NCBI RefSeq assembly: GCF_900104305.1
Contig: NZ_FNJC01000002.1
Coordinates: 372,001-436,000 of the forward strand
DNA: 64,000 bases
Source of the DNA: Filomicrobium insigne
GTDB lineage: Bacteria > Pseudomonadota > Alphaproteobacteria > Rhizobiales > Hyphomicrobiaceae
Direction: 5' to 3'
In this document: piece after piece, positions 1 through 9,642 of the stretch
Layout of the letters: every line of letters begins with the position of its first letter
How positions within the stretch are numbered: the stretch's first letter is position 1
The notes under the pieces: generated by a model
Seen by the model: the letters and a program-made list of their open reading frames with translations, nothing else
Database searches by the model: none
Told to the model about the DNA's origin: nothing
Made by a program: the position numbers and the translations under genes

Positions 1-769
1 TCCCGAGATGTGCATCAAGAAAATAGGGAGGATTGATGATGAGCAGTCCACTACCATTTAAGCGCTGCTCGTCACCGGGCCGATGCACGAAAAGCTCCGC
101 GCACAAAAGCTTGTCGATACCCAGCTGAGCAACCCGCTGCTTCATAGTTTCAACGGCCGGCAGCCCTTTGATAGGATACCACAGCAGATAAGTGCCTGTC
201 GCAAAGCGCCTGAGTCCATCCTTCAACCCGCTCACGAGCCGATCAAGCTCTCCCGCCACTTCGAACGGTGGATCGATCAGGATGACGCCCCGTCGCTCCT
301 TCGGCGGCAACAGGGATCGCAGCGCAATCCAACCATCAATGTTCAAGATTTTCACGCGCACGTCGCCACGCAGAATTCTAACGAGTGCCGCGTAATCCTC
401 AGGATGCAACTCGTTGACGACCAGAGAGTCCTGCGCGCGCATCAACCCCCGCGCCACCAATGGACTGCCGGGATAACAACGCAACTCTCCGTCTCCATTC
501 ACGGACCGTATGCTTGTGAAATAGGGCGCAAGAAGTTCTTTGATGCCGTCGGGAAGATCTTGCCCCCATAACCGTCCGATACCCTCGCGCCATTCACCGG
601 TTTTGCCGGCAGCCTCAGAATTGAGATCGTATTGCCCAATCCCCGCATGGGTATCAATAACGCGAAACGGAGAAGCCTTTCGTTTCAGGTATTCAATGAC
701 GAGACTGAGCGTCACGTGCTTGATGACGTCGGCGAAATTCCCCGCATGATAAACGTGACGGTAATTCAT
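1..769 (-). CDS. rlmJ: 23S rRNA (adenine(2030)-N6)-methyltransferase RlmJ, C-terminus cut by window edge
   Basis: The reading frame starts at the ATG at 769 and stays open to the left edge, giving 256 residues of a family usually about 280 long, so only the C-terminal end is missing. It opens with MNYRHVYHAGNFADVIKHV, the family's N-terminal signature, and carries the N6-adenine methyltransferase motif DPPF at about residue 165. RlmJ methylates A2030 of 23S rRNA with SAM in the cytoplasm. The next gene upstream on the same strand is holC, about 100 nt away. The reverse strand also holds an open frame over this stretch, but it matches nothing I know. Confidence 0.93.
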   Translation of the reverse strand, partial: MNYRHVYHAGNFADVIKHVTLSLVIEYLKRKASPFRVIDTHAGIGQYDLNSEAAGKTGEWREGIGRLWGQDLPDGIKELLAPYFTSIRSVNGDGELRCYPGSPLVARGLMRAQDSLVVNELHPEDYAALVRILRGDVRVKILNIDGWIALRSLLPPKERRGVILIDPPFEVAGELDRLVSGLKDGLRRFATGTYLLWYPIKGLPAVETMKQRVAQLGIDKLLCAELFVHRPGDEQRLNGSGLLIINPPYFLDAHLG

Positions 770-867
770 CGTTCTATACCGGCAAGAATCTCATGGGAGG
801 ACGACAACCAACCCGCCGCATTCTTCCGCAACAGAAGCTCCCCAAACCATACGACCATGGCCAAGTA

Positions 868-1320
868 TCAGGCTTTCTTTTCCCAACGGCCATCGCCGTT
901 CTGCTGCCAGTAGGTCACTGTACACCCCGCTGATTTTGCAGCTTTCCACTGTCCGCGCGCGTGGTCCAAGGCTTCGGGGTCCCGACCATCGAACATAAAG
1001 ACGATGCGAACAAAACCATCAAATGTGCTCGCGCTCGCCCCATCGACAAGAAAACGAACCCCAGCGCCGTTTGGCGTATCATCATCCGTCGTCAGATATA
1101 TCGGCTGTAATTCGCTGTGCCCATCTGCCCTGCGCCCATGCGGCAGAAAACTGTCATCGCGATAAGTCCAAAGCGCCAGATCCAAGGCTTCGAGCCGTTC
1201 TTCTGAACCCGATTGGACCACAGCGCGCCAGCCACGCTCGATCGTCTTCTCAAGCAAGCTCGGCAACACCCGCTCAAGAGGCTGACGCTCCAGATGATAA
1301 AATAGAACTTCAGTTCCGAT
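868..1320 (-). CDS. holC: DNA polymerase III subunit chi, HolC (no canonical start codon)
   Basis: HolC is the small clamp-loader accessory subunit that links the polymerase III holoenzyme to SSB. The conserved N-terminal stretch TEVLFYHLERQPLERVLP is encoded in frame upstream of the first usable start, the GTG at 1269. The frame runs back to a TGA near 1352 without any ATG, GTG, TTG or CTG. The codon where Met is expected is ATC at 1318-1320. The coordinates given include this conserved N-terminus; a start at GTG 1269 would give 133 residues and lose part of the fold. The rest (FLVDGA, RDPEALDHARGQWK) fits chi, usually about 150 residues. Either AUC initiation, a sequencing error or a recent mutation could explain the start. 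Confidence 0.8.
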   Translation of the reverse strand: MGTEVLFYHLERQPLERVLPSLLEKTIERGWRAVVQSGSEERLEALDLALWTYRDDSFLPHGRRADGHSELQPIYLTTDDDTPNGAGVRFLVDGASASTFDGFVRIVFMFDGRDPEALDHARGQWKAAKSAGCTVTYWQQNGDGRWEKKA

Positions 1321-1621
1321 TTTAGCCGCGCCCGCCCCGCCGTTTACCGATCAAAATGAGCTCCACCCGGTCTTACGCGACGCCATTCAAACAGCCACTG
1401 AAAACAACGAACGACGCCGTGGAGCTGGCTAGACAGCTCTTGAACGGGACCGGAGTATAAACTATTTAACCATGTCCGGAACGGCGCCAGACACTCGGCT
1501 GACGTCCGTGTGGGCGGCGAGCCTTCGGAGAAGCGCTTGCGCTCCCGGGGCTCCCGCCCACTGCGTTCCGCTAAACCCTCGTTCCAACTAGAATCCGACG
1601 ATTTGATCCGCCGGCATCAAC
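1321..1621. other. Intergenic region with a long hairpin at 1511-1560
   Basis: I found no convincing gene here. An imperfect long hairpin is formed by TGGGCGGCGAGCC (1511-1523) and GGGGCTCCCGCCCA (1547-1560), with a smaller stem inside the loop. No run of T follows on either strand, so it is not a standard terminator. It could act as a 3' end structure of the minus-strand gene at 1622 or be part of a short untranslated RNA. Confidence 0.4.
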
Positions 1622-1936
1622 TCACTGATTGTTGGACTTCCGCCACTTCGAATATTCGCCGCGCGTCATATGACCTTCACGGTGCAATGCATCTGCACAC
1701 ACCCGCGATAAACGCTTGCCATTCGTACGCATGCAGCTGTCCAGCTTCTGCGATCCGACTTCGTAGCCATTGCACAAGCGACTGTAATCACCGCTGCACG
1801 CCACTTTCACGGCGTCCGAAACTTTTCGCGCCTCCGCACTGCCTACGAAGACCGCACTTGCAACGGCTAGTCCAGCAATCGCCAAACCCGCCGATCGGGC
1901 AAACTGCATCTTCGATAGAACTGCAAATATCTTCAT
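1622..1936 (-). CDS. Small secreted Cys-rich protein
   Basis: A 104-residue protein starting at the ATG at 1936, preceded by AAAGGA at a good distance; the in-frame start further upstream lacks a ribosome binding site. Residues 1-38 form a signal peptide (hydrophobic run GLAIAGLAVASAVFVGSAEA). The mature part has four spaced cysteines in the pattern ACSGDYSRLC, then DSCMRTN, then RVCADAL, which resembles the Cys-rich repeat family (a C-D-RLC ... C ... LS-C-AL unit). It is probably periplasmic. The function is unknown; no neighbour suggests one. Confidence 0.7.
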   Translation of the reverse strand: MKIFAVLSKMQFARSAGLAIAGLAVASAVFVGSAEARKVSDAVKVACSGDYSRLCNGYEVGSQKLDSCMRTNGKRLSRVCADALHREGHMTRGEYSKWRKSNNQ

Positions 1937-2079
1937 ATGGTGTCGATCCTTTACCTGCACCTGTTCTGACTTCGCATCGCCGGCACAATGCGAAGATCAC
2001 GTGATTGATCTTCCCCTGGCGTAGAACTCACAAACTCAGCTCTTCGACGCAACGCCCACAGTAAACAACTCCCGCGCCT

Positions 2080-3477
2080 CTAACGCTTCTTGGACGGCGC
2101 ATACGGATTCTCACCTTTTCTGAGATTGAGGCGGATAGGTACTCCGGGCAAGTCGAACGCACTACGTAGACTGTTGGTTAGGTAACGCAGATAACTGCGC
2201 GGCAACTCATCTGGCCGTGAACAAAATGCAATAAACGTCGGTGGTCGCGCCGACGGTTGCGTTATGAATCGAATTTTGATGCGACGTCCGGCGGCTGCCG
2301 GCGGCGCATGACGAGCTAACGCTTCTTGCAGCCAACGGTTCAAATCGGGCGTACCAATTCGCCGGTTCCAGGTCGCATAAGTCTCAAAAATCGCATGTGT
2401 CAGCTTGTCGAGCCCGCGTTCCGCCAACGCTGATATCATGACCAATTTAACGCCTGGAACCTGCGACAGACGTTCATTGACCGTTTCACGTAGCGCTTTG
2501 AGCTGGGCCTGTTTGTCCGTAACGAGATCCCACTTATTGACCGCGATGACGAGCGCCCGGCCTTCCTGCGTGACCATATCCCCAATCGTCAGATCTTGAT
2601 GCTCGAACGGACGCTCCGCATCGATCATCAAAACAACGACTTCTGCAAAACGTATCGCCCGAATCGTATCACTGGCCGACAGCTTTTCGGCCAACTCATT
2701 GATCTTTGCTTTGCGTCGCAAACCCGCCGTATCGAATAGGCGAATGCTCCGGCCATTAATGGTGACATCGCTTGAGATGGTATCTCGTGTAAGCCCCGGT
2801 TCAGGGCCCGTGATCATGCGGTCTTCACCGAGCAGCGCATTGACCAGAGTCGATTTTCCAGCGTTTGGCCGGCCGACAATAGCAACCCTTAGCGGTCGCT
2901 CCAGGTCTGCCACCTCCGGCTCAGAACCACGCTCACCCTTTCGGGTCTTAAAATTCGCTTCGAGGCCGAGCGCCGACATCACGTCATCGACAAGGTCAGC
3001 GATCCCTTCGCCATGCTCGGCCGAAATCGGTACCGGCGCACCCAAGCCAAGTTCGAAGCCCTCGAAGAAGCCATCTTGCCCCGCACGTCCCTCGCATTTG
3101 TTGGCAACCAAAATCGTGGGGCGCCCAGACCGGCGAACAATCTGCGCGAATGCCTTATCCGCTTCCGTCACACCATCGCGTGCGTCGATCACAAACAGCA
3201 CGACATCCGCCAGTTCAATCGCACGCTGGGACTGCTCGCGCATGCGTGATTCAATGGAACCGGCGCCGGCCTCTTCCAATCCCGCGGTATCGATTATCCG
3301 GACGGTATGGGAGCCAAAGTCCGCAACACCATCTCGGCGGTCCCGCGTCAGGCCAGGCATGTCTGAAACAAGCGCAGTTCTTCGCCCCGTAAGCCGATTG
3401 AACAATGTCGACTTACCGACGTTCGGACGGCCAACGATAGCGATAGCCGGCGCATTGGTAGATATTTGGTCCGCCAT
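2080..3477 (-). CDS. der: Ribosome biogenesis GTPase Der (EngA)
   Basis: 465 residues with the hallmark tandem GTPase domains. The first P-loop is GRPNVGKS at 16-23 with DTAG and NKCE downstream; the second is GRPNAGKS near 203-210 with DTAG and NKWD. A KH-like domain follows at the C-terminus. Der assists 50S subunit maturation. I chose the ATG at 3477 over the TTG one codon upstream because AGGA lies 6 nt before it. The order TPR protein, bamB, der on one strand is the conserved proteobacterial arrangement, although 140 nt separate bamB from der here, so der may have its own promoter. Confidence 0.97.
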   Translation of the reverse strand: MADQISTNAPAIAIVGRPNVGKSTLFNRLTGRRTALVSDMPGLTRDRRDGVADFGSHTVRIIDTAGLEEAGAGSIESRMREQSQRAIELADVVLFVIDARDGVTEADKAFAQIVRRSGRPTILVANKCEGRAGQDGFFEGFELGLGAPVPISAEHGEGIADLVDDVMSALGLEANFKTRKGERGSEPEVADLERPLRVAIVGRPNAGKSTLVNALLGEDRMITGPEPGLTRDTISSDVTINGRSIRLFDTAGLRRKAKINELAEKLSASDTIRAIRFAEVVVLMIDAERPFEHQDLTIGDMVTQEGRALVIAVNKWDLVTDKQAQLKALRETVNERLSQVPGVKLVMISALAERGLDKLTHAIFETYATWNRRIGTPDLNRWLQEALARHAPPAAAGRRIKIRFITQPSARPPTFIAFCSRPDELPRSYLRYLTNSLRSAFDLPGVPIRLNLRKGENPYAPSKKR

Positions 3478-3619
3478 CAACGTTCCTGCACCGGCCTACT
3501 ATGTACGGACCCGGCTTTTGGTACACACGCCACAAGATTAAGGCCGCACCGATGGATTAACACCCCGGACACGGTCGAGTAATGCTCAAATACCAAAAAA
3601 CTTCGATCACTACGAGAAA

Positions 3620-4996
3620 TCAATTCAGCGCCACCAGATGCGCATCGTCGCGGAGAATAAACATGCGTCCCTGAGCCACGACCGGCGCAATGAATACGGG
3701 GCCACCAACGCTCTGCTGAGTATTGACCTTGCCGGTCTTGGCATCAACGCTAACAAGCAATCCCTTATCGGATGCTAGCCACAGCTGGCCGCCGGCAAGT
3801 GTCGGGCCAGACCACGTTTTGGCACCAGGTAGCTTCGTAGTCCAACGCACACTGCCATCGGTCCGCGTGATGGCCATGAGCTGTCCCGACGTGTTCACAA
3901 CGAAAACACTGTCACCCGCGACCCAGGGACGTTGCGTGCCCGGGATGTTAAGCGACCAAAACCGCTCCCCCGTCGTCGCACTGGTGGCAACCATACGCCC
4001 GGCATGCCCGATGGCATATACTGTCCCCGTATCAATTGCCGGTGTCGCGGTATCGCTCAACGATGCGAGTTGCGATGTCCCGCGGGTACGCGCCAAGTTC
4101 TCGGTCCACAACAACGACCCATCGGCAATCTTCAACGTCATCAAGTCACCGGATGGATAGGGAACGGAAACAATCTCGCCATCTACCGCCGGACTAACGT
4201 TCATGACGAGACTTGCCTGTTGCGGCAAACCACGAACAGCCCAAAATTCACTGCCATCGGCACCCGACAGGCAATAAAAGCGACCATCCATACTGATGAT
4301 GAACAGCCGATCCCCGGATGCCGTAGGCGCCGCACGAACCGGCGTACCGAGCGTTTTTTCCCAGATCACTTTACCTGATGCCGGATCGAGTGCGGCGATC
4401 TTTCCAAAACCGCTGACGGCATATAGGCGGCCATTCTCAGCCGCGATACCGCCACCGTAGCCGCCCTGCGCACTTGAAGACATCGCAAACGCCGACATGA
4501 AACCGCTGCCTGCATTGGCTTCGGCTTCTGGAACCAGGGAATAGCGCCAGATCGCAGAGCCACCCGTCGCAGCAAACGCGCTGACGTTCCCACTAGCGTC
4601 TAACGCATAGACGCGCCCCTGATAAACGACAGGGCTCGCCGTGACGCGCCCCTTGGAGCTCGATCCGTCACCCGTATCCGCCGTCCAGATCTGCTTGACG
4701 CTGGTATTAAGAACAAGATGGCCAGGCGAGTTATTAGGGTCTCCGCCAGGTTGTCCCCAGTCCTCATTGACGCGCGGCGGCGGCAAGGCGACAGGGGTAT
4801 CAGCGGACGCAAGCTCACCGACAACCTTCTCCTGAGCGTTCAAGACAGGCAAACGTCGACCGGGCAGAGGCTGCTGCTTCTCAGAGAAGGGATTGAGTTC
4901 CGAGATTTTCGGTAAGCTCGGCATACTATCCGCGCACCCGGCCAAGCCAAGCCCGAAGCCGCCTGCAATAATGAGCGCAAGTGCACGACCGATCAT
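3620..4996 (-). CDS. bamB: Outer membrane assembly lipoprotein BamB (PQQ-like beta-propeller)
   Basis: 458 residues. The N-terminus is a lipoprotein signal with lipobox LAGC (Cys21). The rest consists of repeated blades of the PQQ-like type, with recurring patterns such as GRVYALDASG, GRLYAVSG and GKVIWEK. BamB is a periplasm-facing lipoprotein of the BAM complex that inserts outer membrane proteins. AGGGGAC precedes the ATG. It lies 11 nt downstream of the TPR protein gene, consistent with one transcript, and upstream of der, as in many proteobacteria. The Gly-rich patch near residues 165-180 (SSAQGGYGGG) is unusual and probably an exposed loop. Confidence 0.92.
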   Translation of the reverse strand: MIGRALALIIAGGFGLGLAGCADSMPSLPKISELNPFSEKQQPLPGRRLPVLNAQEKVVGELASADTPVALPPPRVNEDWGQPGGDPNNSPGHLVLNTSVKQIWTADTGDGSSSKGRVTASPVVYQGRVYALDASGNVSAFAATGGSAIWRYSLVPEAEANAGSGFMSAFAMSSSAQGGYGGGIAAENGRLYAVSGFGKIAALDPASGKVIWEKTLGTPVRAAPTASGDRLFIISMDGRFYCLSGADGSEFWAVRGLPQQASLVMNVSPAVDGEIVSVPYPSGDLMTLKIADGSLLWTENLARTRGTSQLASLSDTATPAIDTGTVYAIGHAGRMVATSATTGERFWSLNIPGTQRPWVAGDSVFVVNTSGQLMAITRTDGSVRWTTKLPGAKTWSGPTLAGGQLWLASDKGLLVSVDAKTGKVNTQQSVGGPVFIAPVVAQGRMFILRDDAHLVALN

Positions 4997-5007
4997 TCCG
5001 TAGTCCC

Positions 5008-5802
5008 CTACTTGCCTGCTTCCTCCGGCTGGCTTTTCGCCTGGCCGTCAGAAACCGACTTGGCCTCCTCGGCCTTTTTGTCGTCGCCAGCTGCCTTACC
5101 CTGACCCTCCGTAACAGGATCCGATTGCTTTGACGCTTTCATGTCCTCAGCAACGATACTCTCCATACGGATACGGGCGCGCTCCTGAATGCTAGGCGGC
5201 GCCTCGGGATCCCCGAGGACAGACTCAAAATATTCGCGCGCTTCCTTTGACTTCCCGGCACCGAGCGCGGCCAGACCAAGCAATTCGCGTGCGCTATGGC
5301 GCCAAGCGTTGCCAGCACCGGTCAAGTCGGTGAGCCGATTCTCCATCTCGGTCCAGTCCGCTTTCCCCAATTGAATTGCGGCAACCTGCAAACGAGCGAA
5401 ATCCCGAAGGAGCGTATCAGCGCCGGCGTCGTTAGCCACTTTCTCAAAAGTCGCGAGAGCTTCCGTCTCTTTACCCGCTTCTAGATGCGTTGCAGCGAGC
5501 TGCAATTCAGCGAGCGTGGCATAGCCCTTGGGCGCAGTCTCGACGACCTTTTCGAAGTCTTTCGCAGCTTCATCAAGCTTATTGGAAGTCGCCTGTTCCA
5601 ATGCGACCTCGTACTGTGCCCCGGCCTCCTGGGCGATCGACAGCGTATGAGCGCGCCACCACTGGTACCCACCGACAGAGGCCAGAACCAAAACCACACC
5701 GGCAATTATAAAGATGCCGTAGCGTTGCCAGATCCGCTCGAACTTTTCTCGCTCGAGCTCCTGTTTGATTTCGCGCAAAAAGGAGTCGTTACTGTCGACC
5801 AT
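5008..5802 (-). CDS. YfgM-like membrane-anchored TPR protein
   Basis: 264 residues. A short cytoplasmic N-terminus is followed by one membrane segment at about 30-49 (IFIIAGVVLVLASVGGYQWW) and a periplasmic TPR-like region. The last 45 residues are low-complexity Lys/Glu/Ala/Ser. The layout matches the YfgM family, which in enterobacteria works with periplasmic chaperones and the Sec translocon and sits next to bamB. The gene is 11 nt upstream of bamB, so the two are probably co-transcribed. The family assignment rests on architecture and position. Confidence 0.85.
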   Translation of the reverse strand: MVDSNDSFLREIKQELEREKFERIWQRYGIFIIAGVVLVLASVGGYQWWRAHTLSIAQEAGAQYEVALEQATSNKLDEAAKDFEKVVETAPKGYATLAELQLAATHLEAGKETEALATFEKVANDAGADTLLRDFARLQVAAIQLGKADWTEMENRLTDLTGAGNAWRHSARELLGLAALGAGKSKEAREYFESVLGDPEAPPSIQERARIRMESIVAEDMKASKQSDPVTEGQGKAAGDDKKAEEAKSVSDGQAKSQPEEAGK

Positions 5803-6075
5803 TATCGCTTATGCCCTTGGGGTTGAGATCACTGCTTCTGCCGAACGCGCGATCAAACTTTGCGCATCCGATACATACACCCGACTTGGGCATAAATACC
5901 GCACCGTGGCAACAACACAACCAACCGTCGTGACAACGCTGGGGTTTGTCGCACCAAAGATCCGTTTGATCCCACTCAAGGACCACAAGGCTCAGGCATA
6001 CCGCAATCCTAAGTCAGCCCGAGCACATTCACCATTAGGTGGTTGGGTTTTTGGGCTTTTTCGTGGCTCTTTGGG

Positions 6076-6972
6076 TTAGCCCCGCTTGGCATTGTTCGAG
6101 CCTTCTCCCCCAACAACCTCCGGAGAACCGCCCGTCGCACCGGACTTCATCTCGTAGGTGTGTTTTGTAGACGGGAAACTGCGGGCCCGGACCTCATCGG
6201 CATAAGCCGCAATCGCTCCTTCGATCGCTTCCCCGACCCTGCCGAATTCCTTAACGAATTTAGGAACACGCGGCGACAGCCCCAACATATCCTCCATAAC
6301 GAGAATTTGACCGTCGCAATCGGCGGAAGCGCCGATACCAATGGTCGGTATGGGAATGGCATCCGTAATCCGCCGGGCCAGCGGCTCCGCAAGGGCTTCT
6401 AGGACCACGGCGAAAGCCCCGGCCTCAGCAACCGCGCGGGCGTCGTCTTCCAGGACCTCCCACTGCTCCCGCTGGCACCCCTGCGCCTTGAAGCCGCCGA
6501 TAACATTGATTGATTGGGGCGTGAGGCCGATGTGCGCGAGCACCGGCACACCGCGGTCAACCAGATAACGGATCGTCTCCGCCATCCGGCGCCCGCCTTC
6601 CAGCTTCACTGCTCCGCAGTTTGTTTCCTTCATCACCCGCGCCGCGTTCCGGAATGCGATCTGCGGACTTTCTTCATAACTACCGAAAGGCATATCTACG
6701 ACAACCAGCGCCCGCTTAGATCCGCGCACCACCGCCTTACCGTGCATGATCATCAGATCCAGCGTCACCGGTACCGTTGTCTCGAAGCCGTGCATAACCA
6801 TGCCAAGGCTGTCCCCCACCAGAAGGAACTCGCAATATTTGTCGGCAATTGCGGCCGTGTGCGCATGATAGGACGTCAGCGATACGATCGGCCGTTGTCC
6901 CTTCAGGTTCGCGATATCTGGCGCCATCAGCCGTTTAACCGAGCCCTGCCCGGGAAAAGATTGCGAAGACAT
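6076..6972 (-). CDS. panB: 3-methyl-2-oxobutanoate hydroxymethyltransferase PanB
   Basis: 298 residues, slightly longer than the usual 265-280 because of a C-terminal tail. PanB transfers a hydroxymethyl group from methylene-tetrahydrofolate to alpha-ketoisovalerate, the first committed step of pantothenate synthesis. Visible family motifs are [11 protein letters not shown], the metal and substrate loop [12 protein letters not shown] near residue 50-60, MPFGSYEES and AVKLEGG. No panC is adjacent. The stop is followed by only a weak hairpin (CACC/GGTG near 6030-6045) without a U-tract. Confidence 0.96.
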   Translation of the reverse strand: MSSQSFPGQGSVKRLMAPDIANLKGQRPIVSLTSYHAHTAAIADKYCEFLLVGDSLGMVMHGFETTVPVTLDLMIMHGKAVVRGSKRALVVVDMPFGSYEESPQIAFRNAARVMKETNCGAVKLEGGRRMAETIRYLVDRGVPVLAHIGLTPQSINVIGGFKAQGCQREQWEVLEDDARAVAEAGAFAVVLEALAEPLARRITDAIPIPTIGIGASADCDGQILVMEDMLGLSPRVPKFVKEFGRVGEAIEGAIAAYADEVRARSFPSTKHTYEMKSGATGGSPEVVGGEGSNNAKRG

Positions 6973-7378
6973 AAATTAGCTACTCCGGTGTCGGATCATC
7001 GTGATTGCGCTTTGATGGTGACTGGGCTCTGGAAAGCATGGCGATCACGGTCGCCGCTAACGCATTCCTCTTCAAACCCCATTCACTCTAACCCGTCGAG
7101 GCGAGACGTTACATACGCCTTACCGTCAATCAGGTCGCCCCCTGGTATACCAGACTTTGACGCGTACGCCTGAAAATTGAGCAGTCCGGAGCCGGCACGT
7201 TGAACTTCGGCAACATGTTGCCAGCGACCTGACATTCAGAATGAGGATCAAGTTGCATGATCGCCAAGCCGCCTGATAACCAAAAAAGGTGCGAGCAGTA
7301 ACCGACGGTTAGCCATCGGATTCCTATACTGCCAGTAATATTTTGCGTTCGCTTTTTTTGAGATGGGTTGATTTGCTT
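6973..7378. other. Intergenic region between divergent panB and the L,D-transpeptidase gene
   Basis: About 400 nt with stop codons in all frames at short intervals and no family resemblance in the small open frames. It should contain the promoters for both divergent genes, but I could not pick a clear -35/-10 pair. I see no strong repeat here. Confidence 0.4.
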
Positions 7379-8998
7379 ATGACGGGGATGGGGTCGCCGA
7401 CACGGCGCAACTGGAAGCCTCGTGGGCTCCTGTTAGGGTTAACGCTGGCACTCCTAGCTGGCATTGCTCCGATAACTGATGCTACTGCGAAAAAGCGCTC
7501 GAACACGCCGCAAAGTTCGGCTGAAGAAGTCTCCGGGCCATTAACGATCGTGGTCTCGTTACGCCGACAACGGCTACACATCTTCGACGCAAACGGACTC
7601 GTTTCCTCTGCGCCTATCTCTTCAGGCCGCGCAGGCTACCGCACCCCAAAAGGCATCTTCACGATCCTGCAAAAGCGTCGCCGTCACTATTCGAACCTGT
7701 ATGGTGGCGCGCCCATGCCCAACATGCAGCGTCTGACGTGGTCGGGCATCGCTCTACACGCCGGCCCGTTACCCGGATACCCAGCGTCACACGGCTGCAT
7801 TCGACTTCCGAGCAGTTTCTCCAGATATCTCTTCAGCCTAACGAATCTCGGTGGTCGCGTTATCGTGACGGATGAGCCGGTGGCCCCGGTCCGGATCGCC
7901 CATCCAGCGCTTTTGAAACCCTTACCGCCAGGCAACCCGCCAGCCACCGTACAAACAGCTAGCTTGGTTCAAACTGCTAGCCCTGGCGCGACGCCCCACA
8001 GCACAGATCTTCTCCTTGGTGTAACGGCGGCAAATGCAGCCGAAACGCTTGGCAGTGAAAAACGCACCCGCGCATCCGTCGCCGCAGCCCGTGCACAGGA
8101 GTTGATTGATCTTGAAGCAACTCTCACCCGGTGCCGCAACGAAGAACAGGAGATCGGAGCCGAATTGACGTCAGCCAATCTCGCATTGCGCTCCGCCATC
8201 GAGGCTGTAAAAACCGCGGAAGTGGAACTGGGCAACGTCCATGGTCTCATCGATGCGACCGCATCAGCAAAAAGCAAAACGGCCGATGAAATGCTCGCGT
8301 TCATGACAAAGAACGCTCAGGTCGAAGGTGAGGAGGCCATCGCAAAAGCGATGGCTGAGGAAGACACCCTCGAAACAAAAATGTTGGAACAGATTGCCAC
8401 TTACGAGCTTGCTCTAAGTGATGAAAAAAGCTTGCGACGCCTGATCGGTGACCGGCGGTTGGCTGCCGGTCAAGCCAAAGATCATCGTGACGGCATTCTG
8501 AGACGGCACATCGCTGCCCGCAAAGCGGCAGTCGCAGCATCAGCCGCGCTGGACAAGGCCAAGAAAGCTGATGCGCGTCGTGATAAGCCGATCTCAATCC
8601 TACTGAGCCGGAAAGCCAGCAAGATGTATGTGCGTCAGGGCTACGACGACATTTTCGAAGCTGCCATTGAATTTCAGCATCCGGATGCGCCGGTCGGCAC
8701 GCACGTCTTTACGGCGCTGACTTATACGGAAGACGGTGCGGATTTGGAGTGGCATGCGGTGACGGCAACGACACGCAGCGTCTCTAGGAAATCGTCAAAG
8801 ACGAAAGGCGAAGTAATCCAGACGGCCAACCTTCCAAAGCAGACACCAGGGAACGCAATCGAACGGGTCAACATTCCCCAGGAAATCCGTGATCAACTCG
8901 CCGAACATTTAAAGCCCGGCTCCTCCATCATCATTACTGATGAAGGCAGAAGTTACGAAACCGGCAAGTACACGGACTTGATCGTAGAGTTCCGTTAA
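7379..8998 (+). CDS. L,D-transpeptidase (YkuD domain) with long coiled C-terminal half
   Basis: 539 residues from the ATG at 7379; the frame also has a TTG at 7343 and an ATG at 7388, so the start is uncertain. An N-terminal signal or anchor (GLLLGLTLALLAGIAPI) is followed by a YkuD catalytic domain at about 50-165 with the active-site motif SHGCIRLP (Cys near 140). Such enzymes make 3-3 peptidoglycan cross-links or attach proteins to peptidoglycan. Residues 210-400 are Ala/Glu/Lys-rich and probably coiled coil. The last 130 residues form a compact domain I do not recognise. The gene is flanked by a divergent and a convergent neighbour, so it is monocistronic. Confidence 0.88.
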   Translation: MTGMGSPTRRNWKPRGLLLGLTLALLAGIAPITDATAKKRSNTPQSSAEEVSGPLTIVVSLRRQRLHIFDANGLVSSAPISSGRAGYRTPKGIFTILQKRRRHYSNLYGGAPMPNMQRLTWSGIALHAGPLPGYPASHGCIRLPSSFSRYLFSLTNLGGRVIVTDEPVAPVRIAHPALLKPLPPGNPPATVQTASLVQTASPGATPHSTDLLLGVTAANAAETLGSEKRTRASVAAARAQELIDLEATLTRCRNEEQEIGAELTSANLALRSAIEAVKTAEVELGNVHGLIDATASAKSKTADEMLAFMTKNAQVEGEEAIAKAMAEEDTLETKMLEQIATYELALSDEKSLRRLIGDRRLAAGQAKDHRDGILRRHIAARKAAVAASAALDKAKKADARRDKPISILLSRKASKMYVRQGYDDIFEAAIEFQHPDAPVGTHVFTALTYTEDGADLEWHAVTATTRSVSRKSSKTKGEVIQTANLPKQTPGNAIERVNIPQEIRDQLAEHLKPGSSIIITDEGRSYETGKYTDLIVEFR

Positions 8999-9045
8999 GA
9001 GCTCAGTGGCCGCCACGTGAGCGGCCACCCAGAACCCGCTTCCGC

Positions 9046-9642
9046 TCAGGTTCCGCCTGCCCCACCAACCAGCGGCACGCCGATTAGCCACGCATGTCCC
9101 CAAAACAGCATCGCCGCATAAAGCCCAAGGCCCAACACAACCACGAGAACATCGTTGATCACCGGCGCATTAGCGCCACCTGCCCCCATGTTTCCACGGT
9201 GTTTGAGGCTAATCCGGTCGTAAACGGCATACGCCAGGAAGCTGCCGAATAGGACGATCGAAGCGACATCCCCATTGGCCAACAGGTGCGCCAGAGCCCA
9301 AATCTTGATCGCCACCAGCATGGGATGCTTCACCGCCGCCCGAATGCGTGAGGGAATATAGGCGGCCACGAGGAGGATCATCGCTGGCAGCATGAGGGTG
9401 AATGCCACGTGCCGCGTCCATGTGGGCGGATACCAGAGTATCGGGTTCTTTGATCCCAACATGGCCTGCATTTTTGCGAAGCCGAGAACGATCATCACAA
9501 AACCGATAAGGGCCACAATGGAGAACACTCCCTTGTAGCCCATCTCGCCAAATCTCACTGCGAGACCATCGCGCAATGGGCGGTTCGTTGGCACCAGATG
9601 GATCGCAAAAAAAAGCGCAAGCCCGGCTATGAGCAGCATCAT
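9046..9642 (-). CDS. NnrU family integral membrane protein
   Basis: 198 residues with about five hydrophobic segments, starting MMLLIAGLALFFAIHLVPT. Family features include the early His in FAIHLVP, the WYPPTWTRHVAF region and the HPMLVAIKIWALAHLLANGD stretch, typical of NnrU proteins. NnrU was named for a link to nitric oxide and nitrite reduction, and relatives methylate or isomerise carotenoids or isoprenoids, but the activity of most members is unknown. No denitrification genes are nearby, so the context does not help. Confidence 0.85.
   Translation of the reverse strand: MMLLIAGLALFFAIHLVPTNRPLRDGLAVRFGEMGYKGVFSIVALIGFVMIVLGFAKMQAMLGSKNPILWYPPTWTRHVAFTLMLPAMILLVAAYIPSRIRAAVKHPMLVAIKIWALAHLLANGDVASIVLFGSFLAYAVYDRISLKHRGNMGAGGANAPVINDVLVVVLGLGLYAAMLFWGHAWLIGVPLVGGAGGT

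Noticed and set aside
2699-3541. A 280-codon plus-strand open frame opposite der
   Set aside because: Der is certain on the other strand and this frame is Ser/Arg/Pro-rich with no recognisable fold.
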